Below are positions 10,890 to 22,920 of a DNA stretch of 64,000 nt, piece by piece. Both the position numbers and the translations under genes were made by a program. The notes beneath the pieces are model-generated. The model ran no database searches. It was not told where the DNA came from and saw only the letters and a list, made by a program, of their open reading frames with translations. Numbering within the stretch: position 1 is the stretch's first letter; every line of letters begins with the position of its first letter. Origin of the DNA: Membranipora membranacea (lineage: Eukaryota > Bryozoa > Gymnolaemata > Cheilostomatida > Membraniporidae); NCBI GenBank assembly GCA_914767715.1, contig OU612074.1, positions 18,400,062 to 18,464,061 on the forward strand, written 5' to 3'.

Positions 10890-12250
10890 TTAGAGCATGC
10901 GTTTGGAGCTAGCAGCACAGCATGATTCAGTTATAACACAATGAAGACATGAATTTGAGGTGTTGTACCTATGTGCATTACAGGTATCAGCGTGCTATCA
11001 AACTATTTACTCAGGCTTCAAAACATCACATCCTAACATGGACTGTTAACATATAAACCAACTGTTCATTGTGTATTAAAAACAGATGCTCTAGTAACGA
11101 AAAGAACCACCTGAACAAAACTACATTTTCTCCAGATGAAAACCCAGAGCTGAAAACCATTGTCAAAAGGAAGAATGCAGCCTACCTCTCACAGGACAAA
11201 GGCCAATACCAACTGGGTTACTTTGTAAGTCAAAATACTGTCAACTAACATGAGTAATACACATATACTATATATAGACTATAATATATAATAGACTATG
11301 TAGCTACCATCAATATCTTTGACATAGCAATAGAAACTAGTATGCTAAATATCTTCACAATCATAAACCATCATTGTGTGGCAGGACGTAGGCAGGTGTG
11401 GTTTGGTTAGTTAGTCAGATGGTTTGATTAGGTGCTGGGTAGTTTGGTAAGGTAGGCAGGCAGGAAGAAATGTAGATAGACCCAGTTTTTTATGATATTG
11501 ATTAACAAAGGAATATATAATATATTAACATTGAAATCACAGTTAATGGCACACCATGTTTTGCGTGTAACTCTGCAATGATGTCTATGTTGTTAACAGT
11601 GGTTATGTGTATCAATTATGTTATGTCGATATCTGGCATGCATGTAATGATGTTAAATAGAGGTAGCACAAATTCTTGTTATTCACAAACTGGCAGACAT
11701 GTTATATAACTTTTATAGAGCTTTGACTTTTCCAGAGAGAAATATTATATAACTTTCATTGTAACCAAACAGCCCTATGGATCAAGTGATCTCAGCTACT
11801 ACAGCGGTCTGTAAGAGCATGCCAGACCGTCCATATACTATTTCACATTGATGTATGCTTTACCTGGGTAGGTTAACTTGTGGTATGGAATTTAGCTTCT
11901 CCATATTATGATGGCAGATATGAGATGATATATTATACCATCACAATATATCTGCCAGCATAATATGAAGAAGCTAAATTCTTCTAACTTAAAATGTTAT
12001 ATAACTTTCATTTGTAACCAACAGCCCTAGCAATCATGCAATCATGTGATCTCCGTAGACTCCACAGACACTTGTTGTGGTTTGAGGCTAAACGAAGAGT
12101 TTACAACTCAGCTTGAGCTCAGAATTTACACCACAGTAAATGGCCACAGGTTAATAGTGTAACAGGAAGAGACATCATGTTCTATCCCTACTATGATTGA
12201 TACTTAATTAAAATTGAGAAAAATCAGCGAGCATATTCTGGAGTGTGGGA
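10890..12250 (+). repeat. Family X repeat, copy B
   Basis: Same landmarks as copy A in the same order, beginning with the word TAGCAGCACAGCATGATTCA near 10909. It includes an extra block at 11465-11600 (AGAAATGTAGATAGACCCAG) that is also present in the 59.5-kb copy. Confidence 0.7.
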
Positions 12251-12500
12251 AGAGGATGAACAGTAAAATTGCCCCTTCCTATGAATACATCAATGGTGAG
12301 GACTCATTTTATACAAATATTTAAACTGGACTAACCGTGGCCAACTCAAGTATTTAATTTATATCATGTAAGACCAATCACCAACAACCTAATACTTGGT
12401 GCACTCTGATATAGCCGTGTTACATAAGCAATGGTAGCAATATTGGCATTACATATTGAACATACATCCATATACAATGCATCAACTCTAGAAAAATGTT

Positions 12501-14716
12501 TTTTAAAGGGCAACCAGGGTTTCAAACAAGTTCTTATTGATTAATAGCAGATTGCACCTTCCGCATAGGGAAAAAGACAAAATCTAATTCGGATTTTTAT
12601 TCAGCAAGAATTCTTGTGAGACATTTCATTCATCAATATATAAACATTGAAATCACAGCTAATGGCACACCATGTTTTGCATTTAACTCTGCAATGATGT
12701 TTATGTTGTTGACAGTGGTTATGTGTATCAATTATGTTATGTCAATTTCTGGCATGCATGTTATGATGTTAAATAGACTTAGCACAAATTCTTGTTATTC
12801 ACAAACTGGTAGACATGTAATATAACTTCTATAGAGCTTTGACTTTTCCAGAGAGAAATATTATATAACTTTCATTGTAACCAAACAGCCCTATGGATCG
12901 TGTGATCTCAGCTACTACAGCGGTCTGTAAGAGCATGCCAGACCGTCCATATACTATTTCACATTGATGTATGCTATACCTGGGTAGGTTAACCTATGGT
13001 ATGGAATTTAGCTTCTCCAAATTATGATGGCGGATATGAGATGATATATTATACTATCACAATATATCTGCCAGCATAATATGAAGAAGCTGAATTCTTC
13101 TAACTTAAGATGTTATATAACTTTCATTTGTAACCAACAGCCCTGGCAATCATGCAATCTCTTTAGACTCCATTGACACTTGTTGTGGTTTGAGGCTAAG
13201 CGAAGAGTTTACAACTCAGCTTGAGTTCAAAATTTACACCACAGCAAATGGCCACAGGTTAATAGTGTAACAGGGAGAGATATCATGTTCTATCCCTACT
13301 ATGATTGATACTTAATTAAAATTGAGGAAAATCAGCGAGCATATTCTGGAGTGTGGGAAGAGGATGAACAGTAAAATAGCCCCTTCCTATGAATACATCT
13401 GTGGTTAGGACTCATTTTATACAACTATTTAAACTGGACTAACCGTGGCCAACTCAAGTATTCAATTCATATCATGTAAGACCAATCACCAACAACCTAA
13501 TACTTGGTGCACTCTGATATAGCCGGGTTACATAAGCAATGGTAGCAATATTGGCATTAAATATTGATCATACATCCATATACAATGCGTCAACTCTAGA
13601 AAGACGTTTTTTAAAGGGCAACCAGGGTTTCAAACAAGTTCTTATTGATTAATAGCAGATTGCACCTTCTGCATAGGGAAAAAGACAAAATCTAATTCGG
13701 ATTTTTATTCAGCAAGAATTCTTGTGAGACATTTCATTCATCAATATATAAACATTGAAATCACAGCTAATGGCACACCATGTTTTGCATTTAACTCTGC
13801 AATGATGTTTATGTTGTTGACAGTGGTTATGTGTATCAATTATGTTATGTCAATTTCTGGCATGCATGTTATGATGTTAAATAGACTTAGCACAAATTCT
13901 TGTTATTCACAAACTGGTAGACATGTAATATAACTTCTATAGAGCTTTGACTTTTCCAGAGAGAAATATTATATAACTTTCATTGTAACCAAACAGCCCT
14001 ATGGATCGTGTGATCTCAGCTACTACAGCGGTCTGTAAGAGCATGCCAGACCGTCCATATACTATTTCACATTGATGTATGCTATACCTGGGTAGGTTAA
14101 CCTATGGTATGGAATTTAGCTTCTCCAAATTATGATGGCGGATATGAGATGATATATTATACTATCACAATATATCTGCCAGCATAATATGAAGAAGCTG
14201 AATTCTTCTAACTTAAGATGTTATATAACTTTCATTTGTAACCAACAGCCCTGGCAATCATGCAATCTCTTTAGACTCCATTGACACTTGTTGTGGTTTG
14301 AGGCTAAGCGAAGAGTTTACAACTCAGCTTGAGTTCAAAATTTACACCACAGCAAATGGCCACAGGTTAATAGTGTAACAGGGAGAGATATCATGTTCTA
14401 TCCCTACTATGATTGATACTTAATTAAAATTGAGGAAAATCAGCGAGCATATTCTGGAGTGTGGGAAGAGGATGAACAGTAAAATAGCCCCTTCCTATGA
14501 ATACATCTGTGGTTAGGACTCATTTTATACAACTATTTAAACTGGACTAACCGTGGCCAACTCAAGTATTCAATTCATATCATGTAAGACCAATCACCAA
14601 CAACCTAATACTTGGTGCACTCTGATATAGCCGGGTTACATAAGCAATGGTAGCAATATTGGCATTAAATATTGATCATACATCCATATACAATGCGTCA
14701 ACTCTAGAAAGACGTT
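12501..14716 (+). repeat. Two near-identical 1108-bp tandem units (family X)
   Basis: 12501-13608 and 13609-14716 have a period of exactly 1108 bp and almost no differences (one seen: CCTTCCGCATAG versus CCTTCTGCATAG). Each starts with the left part of a TTAA MITE and passes, at about 110 bp in, into family X sequence. A third MITE start follows at 14719, this time complete. The near identity means a very recent duplication or an assembly artefact. Confidence 0.8.
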
Positions 14717-14718
14717 TT

Positions 14719-15088
14719 TTAAAGGGCAACCAGGGTTTCAAACAAGTTCTTATTGATTAATAGCAGATTGCACCTTCTGCATGGGGAAAAAGACAAAATC
14801 TAATTCGGTTTTTATTCAGCAAGAATTCTTGTGATTTCATTCATCAGGTACTCAAACTCAGCTAAAATAGAATACCACAGAGAAGTTTCCTGTTCCTGTT
14901 ATTATTTAGCCTGTGCTCTATCCTCATTACAGCAATGTCTTGGAACCTCCCCTAAACTGAAGTGTTACCCAGCTTAGAGTCAGCAACTACTTTGAGTTTT
15001 GCATCGCCTAATGCACCAAGCTGATGCTTCCTAGCACATTATTTACTACCTATTAATGCATTGCTGTGAAACCTTGGTTGCCCTTTAA
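14719..15088. mobile_element. TTAA-flanked MITE (piggyBac-like), copy 1
   Basis: Terminal inverted repeats AGGGCAACCAGGGTTTC and GAAACCTTGGTTGCCCT are each bordered by TTAA (14719-14722 and 15085-15088), the duplication used by piggyBac transposases. About 370 bp, no ORF. Other full copies: 41341-41725 and 48280-48664. Confidence 0.7.
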
Positions 15089-15099
15089 TGGCTCTATGG

Positions 15100-15760
15100 C
15101 TCTTTGTGTAAATTTAAAAAACAGCAGTTTTTTAGTAAAATATCATGGTCAATAGTATCAAATGCTTTTCTTAACTCTATTAAATCACCTTGTTCGATTT
15201 AACTTTTATTCAAACTTTCTTGTGATTTTTCTATTAATTTAGAGATAGCTAGATTGAGTGTTTTTGCCTTCTCTAAAAACAAACTGGTTGACTTAAAATA
15301 GATTGTTGTCTTTAAAATATATTCGTAATTGCATGGCTAGAGCTTTCGCCCAAATTTTTGAGGTTGCGAAGAGTATTGATAGGCCTATTGGTCTTCGATT
15401 ATCTTTGTTAGATCTAGAAACCGTTTTGAACAATAGTTTCACTCTGGCAATCTTTTGGTTTAGGAGAAACTTTGAAGTTTGATTCATCAAATTGATCAAG
15501 AGGGTTGAAATTTGTTACACATCATCAAAATCTTCTTGAGTTATTGACACTGACATTTTTTCGTGGACAGCAGTGACAGATCTTGAAAAAAATGAAACTG
15601 GGTGTTTGCACCCGCAGCTCTCGAGGCACAGGTTCAATTATGTTACAAAAATCGCTAGCACATACTTTTATTATACAAAGAATAATCTTAAACTTCATTG
15701 TCACGGTTAAGATCAAAATTGAGGTGACCAACAATTACAGAGTTTGATGGTACAGAAGGC
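15100..15760 (-). pseudogene. LINE reverse transcriptase fragment
   Basis: The minus strand encodes broken pieces of a LINE-type reverse transcriptase in the expected order. A segment at 15293-15499 reads ARVKLLFKTVSRSNKDNRRP (family: NYRPISLL region) and, downstream at 15110-15180 in another frame, RKAFDTIDHDILL, which is motif A with its catalytic Asp. The surrounding frames contain stops and shifts. The same element type occurs at 60805-61216. Looks like a CR1/jockey-like LINE, dead. Confidence 0.7.
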
Positions 15761-15780
15761 AGACTGGCCTCCAACTAGCT

Positions 15781-15897
15781 AGTTTAAGTGCTCAAAGGGT
15801 GCAAGATGCTGGTAGAGGCATTTCATTATCAACCACTTTCTGTGGTTGATAATGAATTGCCTCTACCAGCATCTTGCACCGTTTGAGCACTTAAACT
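15781..15897. repeat. Long hairpin (55-bp arms)
   Basis: The sequence beginning AGTTTAAGTGCTCAAA and ending TTTGAGCACTTAAACT folds back on itself. I count two mismatches over 55 paired positions around a loop of a few bases. No TIR-like flank. Probably a foldback insertion, or an element of which only the palindrome remains. Confidence 0.75.
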
Positions 15898-16719
15898 ACC
15901 AACCAGCTAAACATCCAACATCCATTGAAATACCTCCCAGATACACCAACCTGATGCACAACCATCGTTTGGTATTGCAAATATTGGGACATAATGTTGG
16001 TTATGTGGAATAATAGAAGCAAAGTAGATATAAAATTTAAATTGGTTTTGTCTACAATTTATTTGTGTTTGTCATATATTTGCTGCATCCCAGTTCTGTG
16101 GCATAAAAAAATAAATTCATATCCGTAATCGCGTTCCAAGCAGTTCAGTGTGCGTATGGCGGCGGCATGATGCACCCTATGAGGGGGCTGAATCAGTGGA
16201 AACCGTACACAAATGAGATTCAGCAAAAACATTACAACATTACCTAATTAGTTGGGGACTACCTTTTTGGCAAAATATCTCTGAATCAGAAATCACATCA
16301 TTTTTGCATTGTGGAGAAGATATGTCACTATCGTATATTGTGACATCAATGTACCCATAATTCACACAGAGAAAAAATTTATAATGGGATTAAAAACAAC
16401 CAAATTGTGGGATATGTCAAAAGCCAATCTCCGTTTTTCAAGAGGAATCCACAGTTTATTGCATTTTTTTTTCAAAATAAAGGTAATTGATCGGCAAACA
16501 CAGTCTCATGTTATGGCCATACCTATCCACAGTGATGAACACCGGTGCATATAAAACTGGGTGACCATCAAGGCTGGTCAGTTCTTTTTTGAGAGCCCAC
16601 AGCAGCGTATCACTATATCTATTCTCCAAAACTAAACTAACAAAACTGTTTGTGCATTTGTCAAGGTCAAGATTGGAAGGTTCCCTATATGAATCTTTTT
16701 TTTTGTTTTCAAGAATCTC
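15898..16719. other. No gene recognised
   Basis: Only short unsupported ORFs (for example 16309-16554 plus strand, 81 codons without domain or splice context). No repeat family recognised apart from the boundary with family Z. Confidence 0.4.
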
Positions 16720-17350
16720 TGCGGTAGCAATGATATGTCACTTTAATAATGATATGAGATGATATCACTAGGGGACAAGAAAAATCTGAGATCAGTAAAA
16801 GAATTGTGTCAAATCGATACAATACAATATATGTATATATTATTGATACATATATATATATATATGAATATGTTCATAAATATGTATGTATATATATTAT
16901 ATATACATATATTATATAAATGTATATATATTTATTTACACATGTGAGCAGAAGAGAATATAGTGATGCAATTTGATGATACAGTCAACGTGAATGAGTA
17001 AGCTTTCCTCGGGTCTGAATTATACCAAGTCTGGTCCTTTTGCCTGCATTCGGAGTTGCTCCCGACCCACTGGTCACCAAACAGCAGGGGCGTGACCAGT
17101 GGAAGGGAGCACCTGGAATGTAGGAAATTGGATTAAACTTGAGCTAGGTCTGTGTACGTCTCAGGTTGGTATGTAAATAATTTAGATATTCAGTACAGCT
17201 GATGCTGAACACACAACTCAATCCATCAATGTGTGGTGATTAGGAAGTATATTTGTGGATAGAACGCTTAAATGATCCGTTTAATCATATTATACAAGAA
17301 AGATATGTCATGGTATATATATATATATATATATATAATTAAGTATTATC
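16720..17350 (+). repeat. Family Z repeat with hairpin, copy 1
   Basis: Homologous to 47180-47720: shared blocks AGATGATAT..ATCACTAG, GTGAATGA(G/A)TAAGCTTTC, GTGTGGTGATTAGGAAGTAT. Contains TA-rich microsatellite (16826-16935 and 17315-17340) and a stem-loop at about 17047-17120 (CATTCGGAGTTGCTCCC pairing with GGGAGCACCTGGAATG). Confidence 0.65.
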
Positions 17351-17354
17351 ATTT

Positions 17355-17568
17355 TCACAGTGACTGTGGGAGGCACCAGGTAAGTGCCACTAGAGCTGCC
17401 TTAGCAGCGCCAAAAAGAGCTAAGTTGGGTGCAGCGTCCCTTAGCTGGGAACTAAAGGTAGTGTCGCTGTCTACGGCAGCCTGCCAGCCTCCCAGTGAGG
17501 CAATCCACTCAGCTATTGATTGAAATGTGTTGTTCACGACGTTACGTATCCGCTCGTAAGTGATAAAC
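17355..17568 (-). CDS. BAK-like gene, exon 6 (BH2 and tail anchor)
   Basis: Acceptor GTTTTTCAG|G, stop TGA at 17355-17357. BH2 core WIASLGGWQAAV matches the family W(I/L)...GGW. A hydrophobic C-terminal stretch of about 16 residues ends the protein. Confidence 0.7.
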
Positions 17569-20500
17569 CTGAAAAACAATTTATAATATATGTTTATATT
17601 CAAATTATATATAAATATTCTATTACATTACCTTATAATTTACTTTTATATTTGCAATTATAGTAGGAATGCACTCCGAGCACAAATTCGGTAACGCATC
17701 ACACAAGTAAATAAGCTGCTTAGGTCACTCGTTTCAAACACATCATTTTCAACACAACGGTATTTTGTTTGCAGCAGTTATACACAGATAGCCGAGGGAT
17801 CAAGTTTGGAGTTTTCTGCCCACTTTTGGAAAGAGCCAACTCCTGTCATGTTCAGTGGGCTGAAGCCGCTTATAATGAACCCATTGAAATTTATGGAATT
17901 TGTATACAAGCTGAACAATCTTTTCACAAAATGGTGTTGCAAAAGTTACAACGCCCTCCGCTTAACTCTCATGTGACACTGACAACATAAAGTCATGACA
18001 GGTCATCCGCCTGCCGTGCAGTCAGGCAGCAAGTAAAACAAGCGACCAAAAAACCAAAAAATTTCACTTGCAGTATGTGACAGGAGACATTGAAGATAGA
18101 TATGTTTTGAAAAATTGGAGGATATGCTTCTAGACTGAAAATAATTAGTGAAACATTAAAGGGAATCAGTCATTTATAGCAGGTAAAACTTGACTACTAT
18201 AGCAGGCAAAACTAACACTACGCACCTGAGCAGCCATCCTATAATATCAGACATAAAGTCGCCTATTCCCTGCTGTATCGGTTTATAGCTATATGATATC
18301 CAAACTGGAGTAAAGTAACTATCCTTCCCATTGATAATCCATTGTTAAATAATCTACAAATGTGATAGCAGGTATTTATCATATTTGATAAACTGTATTT
18401 GAACCAGAATTATTGTTTTGGCACTTTTTTCAGTACAATTCGGAAAACATTCCGCTGCTGGAATCAAATAGACTGCCAACAAAAGTGAATAAAAAATGGG
18501 AATGACAAACTACAGAGACTCATGTCACATGATATAGACAATGACAGTGAGGGCTGCCAAAATAAGTCTGCCGAAATCATATTGGATTCAAATTTGTTGA
18601 GCTTTGTTTTTCGGCTAATGGTGAGGGGAAAAGCAACAGTAGGTCATGTTAGATGTGCTCTCATTTCGATTGGCTTCCATTTTTCTGGTGACTCAAAGAA
18701 AATGTTCTAAGAGCTAAGGTAATCCTTTCGTGGATTTCAGACTCAAAACTCATCAGTATCAACAAAAACCCTCAACTTGGTAGAAGCACAAAGGATCATC
18801 ATTTTATTGTCAATGGGTTCATTCACCAATGACCATACAGCCATGCCCCTCACAAAATATCCGATTGTCTGACTTACTTCATAGCCACGCCTCTGAAGGC
18901 ATCGGAGGCCTGGTCTAGAGCACCTTGTCTTATATTCAAAGCTTTACCAAACTTAGTAAACTCCTGACCATATTTCGCTTCTATCTCATCGCCGATACAG
19001 GCCAGCCGTCTGCCGACCGCAGAAGTAGCTCTGAAAAAGCAAACAGTTACGGTGAAACAAAACTTGGACACAAAATAAATATTCATTGATATTTCAATGC
19101 TATGTATGCAATGTAAAGAACTTCATGAGAACCTATCCCTGTGCAATAACATTGTAAACTCGCCTGTAAGCTAATGGGGGGGGGAGGTACCGAACAAAGT
19201 ATGTCAAGACAGGCTAATTGTCCACCTTTGCGATGCTTTGTCATGGGCAGCACAACAACAAAAATACGCTACATTGCAAAGCTCCCTTTTCACCGATGAG
19301 CCACAGCCTATCAATAGCAGGGGAAGTAACAAATAAAATGCAGGTAAATCTAATCAAACTGGAGATGTTACTTACGTTTGTGGAGTTGATGTGAAGTTTT
19401 CAAGCACTGTTCGAGATCAGGGTATGGTAACATTACCCTCCATGTAATTTGTAAGCACCTCCTCCGATTGTTCTATATACATCATCCTGAGCTGCTTGAC
19501 CGCTCATACTAAGCTACAGACGACTATAATAATGATAATATCAGCTTTATTGCCATTCAAGGCACCTTTCGGGGCAAATGAGAATATGCTTATGAGGAAA
19601 TTTTGCGATTCTCTGAGAATGAAGTGCACTCAACCGCAACACCAATAACAGCTGTATATATATGATAAAGTAAAACTAGAAGACATAGCAGTTGCCTGCT
19701 GTCACAGGTTATGTCTATAGATATAGTGGAGACCTAGATCAAGCGTCGGAATGCTCTCCCCCTCTACTAACTAACTGCCTAAGCCTCGTCGTGACAGTAG
19801 AGGGGGGCGATTCCAACGCTGACAGAAATGGATCAAACTTGGGCTAGTGGAGACCTACCCATACACGGCTTCCTTGTCTATGAGCAAGATTAGACTCAGA
19901 GTATCGTTTCACTCTTGGTCTCTCATCAGGAGAGTCTCCTCCGCTGTTACGAGGTCGGGCAGGCATCTGACCAGCCCCAATATCACGAGGGGCTGATTTT
20001 GGTCTTGCTCCACCTGCAAACAATGAATTAAATTACTGATACACAGTCCATTTCATTTTATAGACAAGAAACTAGCGCTGATGATGATGTTTACAGTGAA
20101 AAAGTTCATAGCTTGTCTGGGTGTAGTGTAAGTAAGAAATTGTTTCTATCATTGACCCTGGAACAACCTGGCATCAATATAAGTGCATCGATCAGTCGAA
20201 CCCTCAAAAGGGGGGGGGGGCAGTAAAGAGTCTTGTGAAATATTTTGCTCCCGTGTTAAATGGATGAGCACAAGAATCAACCCTTACAGTTAACAGGAAA
20301 CAATGGATTTAGGAATTACTTCCTCAAAGCACTAATCCCAGTTTCACCACTATTGTGTAATTTGTATTTTCACATCACTTTTTCTAATCTACCAAGGGAA
20401 AACTTTTTTGAATTTTCATAGTTGATTATTTAGAAAGCGATTTTATCATAAACTTTTTATCATTGTAAACATTTTCAGATGAAAAGCTACCAATTTTTTT

Positions 20501-20644
20501 TTAACTTTATTGGCATAATTTTCATTCGATTATAATATTAAACATTAAACAAACATTGAACATTAAAATTAAACAAAGAGACCAGATCTAAAAAAAAGAC
20601 TAAGTACCTGTGAAGATAGTGTTATCACTGGTACTACTCGGCAT
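17355..20644 (-). CDS. BAK-like Bcl-2 family protein, six coding exons
   Basis: Assembled from exons 20608-20644, 19859-20013, 19437-19513, 18878-19030, 18226-18288 and 17355-17568, all bounded by AG/GT and in compatible phases; total 699 nt, 232 residues. The N-terminal 60 residues are Pro/Arg/Ser-rich and probably disordered. Exon 3 carries an alpha-1/BH4-like stretch (SGQAAQDDVYRTI). Exon 4 has an unmistakable BH3, VGRRLACIGDEIEAKYGQEF, whose LxxxGDE core is close to vertebrate BAK. Exon 6 has BH2 (SIAEWIASLGGWQAAV) and then a hydrophobic C-terminal segment (LALFGAAKAALVALTW), as expected for a mitochondrial outer-membrane tail anchor. BH1 is atypical: no NWGR motif in exon 5, only GDFMSDIIGWLLR. 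By family, a multidomain pro-apoptotic effector forming outer-membrane pores, or an anti-apoptotic relative. Confidence 0.75.
18226..18288 (-). CDS. BAK-like gene, exon 5 (BH1 position)
   Basis: Predicted from phase: acceptor TCATATAG|C, donor CTCAG|GTGCGT, phase 2 in and out, 63 nt. Sits where BH1 should be but lacks NWGR; reads QQGIGDFMSDIIGWLLR. Joins in frame to exon 6. Confidence 0.4.
18878..19030 (-). CDS. BAK-like gene, exon 4 (BH3)
   Basis: Acceptor TTTTTCAG|A, donor ATGAA|GTAAGT; phase 2 in and out. Carries the BH3 helix with conserved Leu, Gly-Asp and the BAK-like VGRRLA..GDEI pattern. Strongest single exon of the gene. Confidence 0.75.
19437..19513 (-). CDS. BAK-like gene, exon 3 (alpha-1/BH4-like)
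   Basis: Acceptor GTCTGTAG|CTT, donor GGAGG|GTAATG; phase 0 in, phase 2 out. Encodes LSMSGQAAQDDVYRTIGG, at the place of the BAK helix 1 (SEEQVAQDTEEVF). Confidence 0.5.
19741..19825. repeat. Stem-loop of family Z type
   Basis: AGCGTCGGAATGCTCTCCCC..CTCTAC pairs with GTAGAGGGGGGCGATTCCAACGCT. It is followed by GGATCAAACTTGGGCTAG, the flank also seen after the 17.1-kb and 47.5-kb hairpins. Lies in intron 2 of the BAK-like gene. Confidence 0.55.
19859..20013 (-). CDS. BAK-like gene, exon 2 (disordered N-terminus)
   Basis: Acceptor TTTGCAG|GT, donor TATGG|GTAGGT; phase 1 in, phase 0 out. Encodes a Pro/Arg/Ser/Asp-rich segment (GARPKSAPRDIGAGQ, SGGDSPDERPRVKR). Confidence 0.5.
20608..20644 (-). 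CDS. BAK-like gene, exon 1 (start)
   Basis: ATG at 20644; MPSSTSDNTIFT, then donor CACAG|GTACTT in phase 1. Transcribed sequence may extend upstream to an acceptor at about 20793 (TTTTTTTCAG). The ATG frame is open for about 40 codons above it but has no earlier ATG before a TGA. Confidence 0.5.
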
Positions 20645-20919
20645 CCCTTGGTCTAGCTCTACCACTCGTAGGTAAAACAAACGTCCTATCAGACATATGA
20701 TACGCAGGGCTAACTCTCGGGCTAGAAAACGGTGAAGTACCTCGGATAGGTGAACTCTCACGGGACGTTGTAGACTCAATAATCAAACCTGAAAAAAAGA
20801 ATAAATTAGTCGACCATTAATATAAACTATAGCTTATCAGTAAAACAACACAAACTCAGGTAATGTGTCATGTCACTGAGAACACAGTACCATATTGTTT
20901 AGAATGTCATATGCTTACT

Positions 20920-22105
20920 TATTTGTCCTGTGAGAGGTAGGCTGCATACTTCCTTTTGACAATGGTTTTCAGCTCTGGGTTTTCATCTGGAGAAAATGTA
21001 GTTTTGTTTGGGTGGTTATTTTCGTTACTAGATCATCTGTTTTTAATACACAATGATCAGTTGGGAAATATGTCTACAGTCCATGTTAGGATGTGGTGTG
21101 TTGAAGCCTGATTACATAGTTCGATAGCACGCTGATACCTGTAATGCACATAGGTACAACACCTCTAATTCATGTCTTCATTGTGTTAAAAATGAATCAT
21201 GCTGTGCTGCTAGCTCCAAAAGCATGCTCTAAGAGGTCTTTCTAGAGTTGACGCATTGTATATGGATGTATGATCAATATGTTATGCCAATATTGCTACC
21301 ATTGCTTATGTAACACGGCTATATCAGAGTGCACCAAGTATTAGGTTGTTGGTGATTGGTCTTACATGATATAAATTGAATACTTGAGTTGGCCACGGTT
21401 AGTCCAGTTTAAATATTTGTTTAAAATGAGTCCTAATAACTGATGAATTTATAGGAAGGGGCAATTCTACTGTTCATCCTCTTCCCAAACTCCAGAATAT
21501 GCTCGCTGATTTTTCTCAATTTTAATTACGTATGAATCATAGTAGGGATAGAACATGATGTCTCTTCCTGTTACACTATTAACCTGTGGCCATTTACTGT
21601 GGTGTAAATTCTGAGCTCAAGCTGAGTTGTAAACTCTTCGCTTAGCCTCAAACGACAACAAGTGTCTGTGGAGTCTACCGAGATCGCATGATTGCTAGGG
21701 CTGTTGGTTACAATGAAAGTTATATAACATTTTAAGTTAGAAGAATTTAGCTTCTTCATATTATGCTGGCAGATATATTGTGATAGTATAGTATATCATC
21801 TCATATCTGCCATCATAATACGGAGAAACTAAATTCCATACCATAGGTTAACCTACCCAGGTAAAGCATACATCAATGTGAAATGGTTCATGGACGGTCT
21901 GGCATGCTCTTACGGACCGCTGTAGTAGCTGAGATCACACAATCCATAGGGCTGTTTGGTTACAATGAAAGTTATAAAATATTTCTCTCCGGAAAAGTCA
22001 AAGCTCTATAGAAGTTATATAACATGTTTGCCAGTTTGTGAATAACAAGAATCTGTGCTAACTCTATTTAACATCATAACATGCATGCCAGAAATTGACA
22101 TATGT
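20920..22105 (-). repeat. Family X repeat, inverted copy
   Basis: Reverse complement of the 9.6-10.6 / 10.9-12.3 kb copies, including the CTACTACAGCGGTCTG block and the hairpin. It lies upstream of the BAK-like gene. Confidence 0.7.
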
Positions 22106-22330
22106 TACACCCACAAGTGTAATTATTTTCAAAACTTGTAATAACACCCACAAATGTAATAATCTCTTCCCTCAAATGTAATAACCACCCACAAGTGTAA
22201 AAACTTCTTCCCTCAAGTGTAATAAAATGCTTCACCCACAATTGTAATAATCTCTTCCCTGAAATGTAATAAAAAATAAATCACCTACAAGTGTAATAAT
22301 CTCTTCCCTCAAACGTAATAATTTTACTTG
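22106..22330. repeat. Minisatellite with (C)AAGTGTAATAA words
   Basis: Alternating words ACCCACAAGTGTAATAA and CTCTTCCCTCAAATGTAATAA repeated several times with irregular spacing. Joins the end of the family X copy. No ORF. Confidence 0.7.
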
Positions 22331-22586
22331 CCGGCAATTGTATTGGAGAATAGAGAGGTCAGTTCATCTGACAGCGCTATTATTGTGTTATATGCGTCTA
22401 TGGTGTTTTTTTGCACTCCAAATTGTCATAATAGGGTTTTAAATGTAAATCCTATGAAAATCCATGCAAAGGCATTGAGTTGTGTAGGGGAGACAACTTT
22501 ATTATAAACTTTGAAACTGATAAGAAGCTTCCACTTAGAGAGATCATCTCTAACAAATTTAATACGGGTATTAACAATCAATCTCA

Positions 22587-22920
22587 TTGTACTCTACAAT
22601 ATTACCAAACTTTATATGTCTAGTAGGAAGAGTCATGGTATTGATTAAGCCAGCAAGAGCACATCAAGATTCACGATGGTCAAACTATGATATTACTGAT
22701 GCTGCCCACCTTATTATTTTTTTGGAGCCGTCATTTAGGGTGGCTAGGATTTACATAAACTCGGACAATCATGTGAACTATTTTCACGGGGAGAGTTTCA
22801 AATAGTTGTAATGAAAGAGATATACAAGCTTATGTGTGAAAACGTTGTAGCATAGGATAGTCACAATTGACTTTGATTGTTCTAATTCTATTGTACATGC
22901 AACCAATAAATAAATACTGT
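22587..22920 (+). pseudogene. Possible 3' terminal exon or frameshifted gene remnant
   Basis: Open frame ending FHGESFK then TAG at 22805, followed by AATAAATAAATA near 22907 as a possible polyadenylation signal. The previous frame (about 22440-22619) is open one base out of register and meets it at a TAG, so this is either an exon starting after the TCTAG at 22618 or a broken gene. Protein not recognised. Confidence 0.25.

Noticed and set aside
16309-16554. 81-codon plus-strand ORF
   Set aside because: No domain, no splice sites in suitable phase, no homologous copy in the window.
17769-17990. Plus-strand ORF behind a good acceptor (TTTTGTTTGCAG)
   Set aside because: Antisense inside an intron of the BAK-like gene, no family recognised and no partner exon found.
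19900-19950. Hammerhead-like words CTGATGAG ... GAAAC on the minus strand
   Set aside because: The two core words are present, but the stretch between them does not form stem II and the site lies inside a coding exon of the BAK-like gene.
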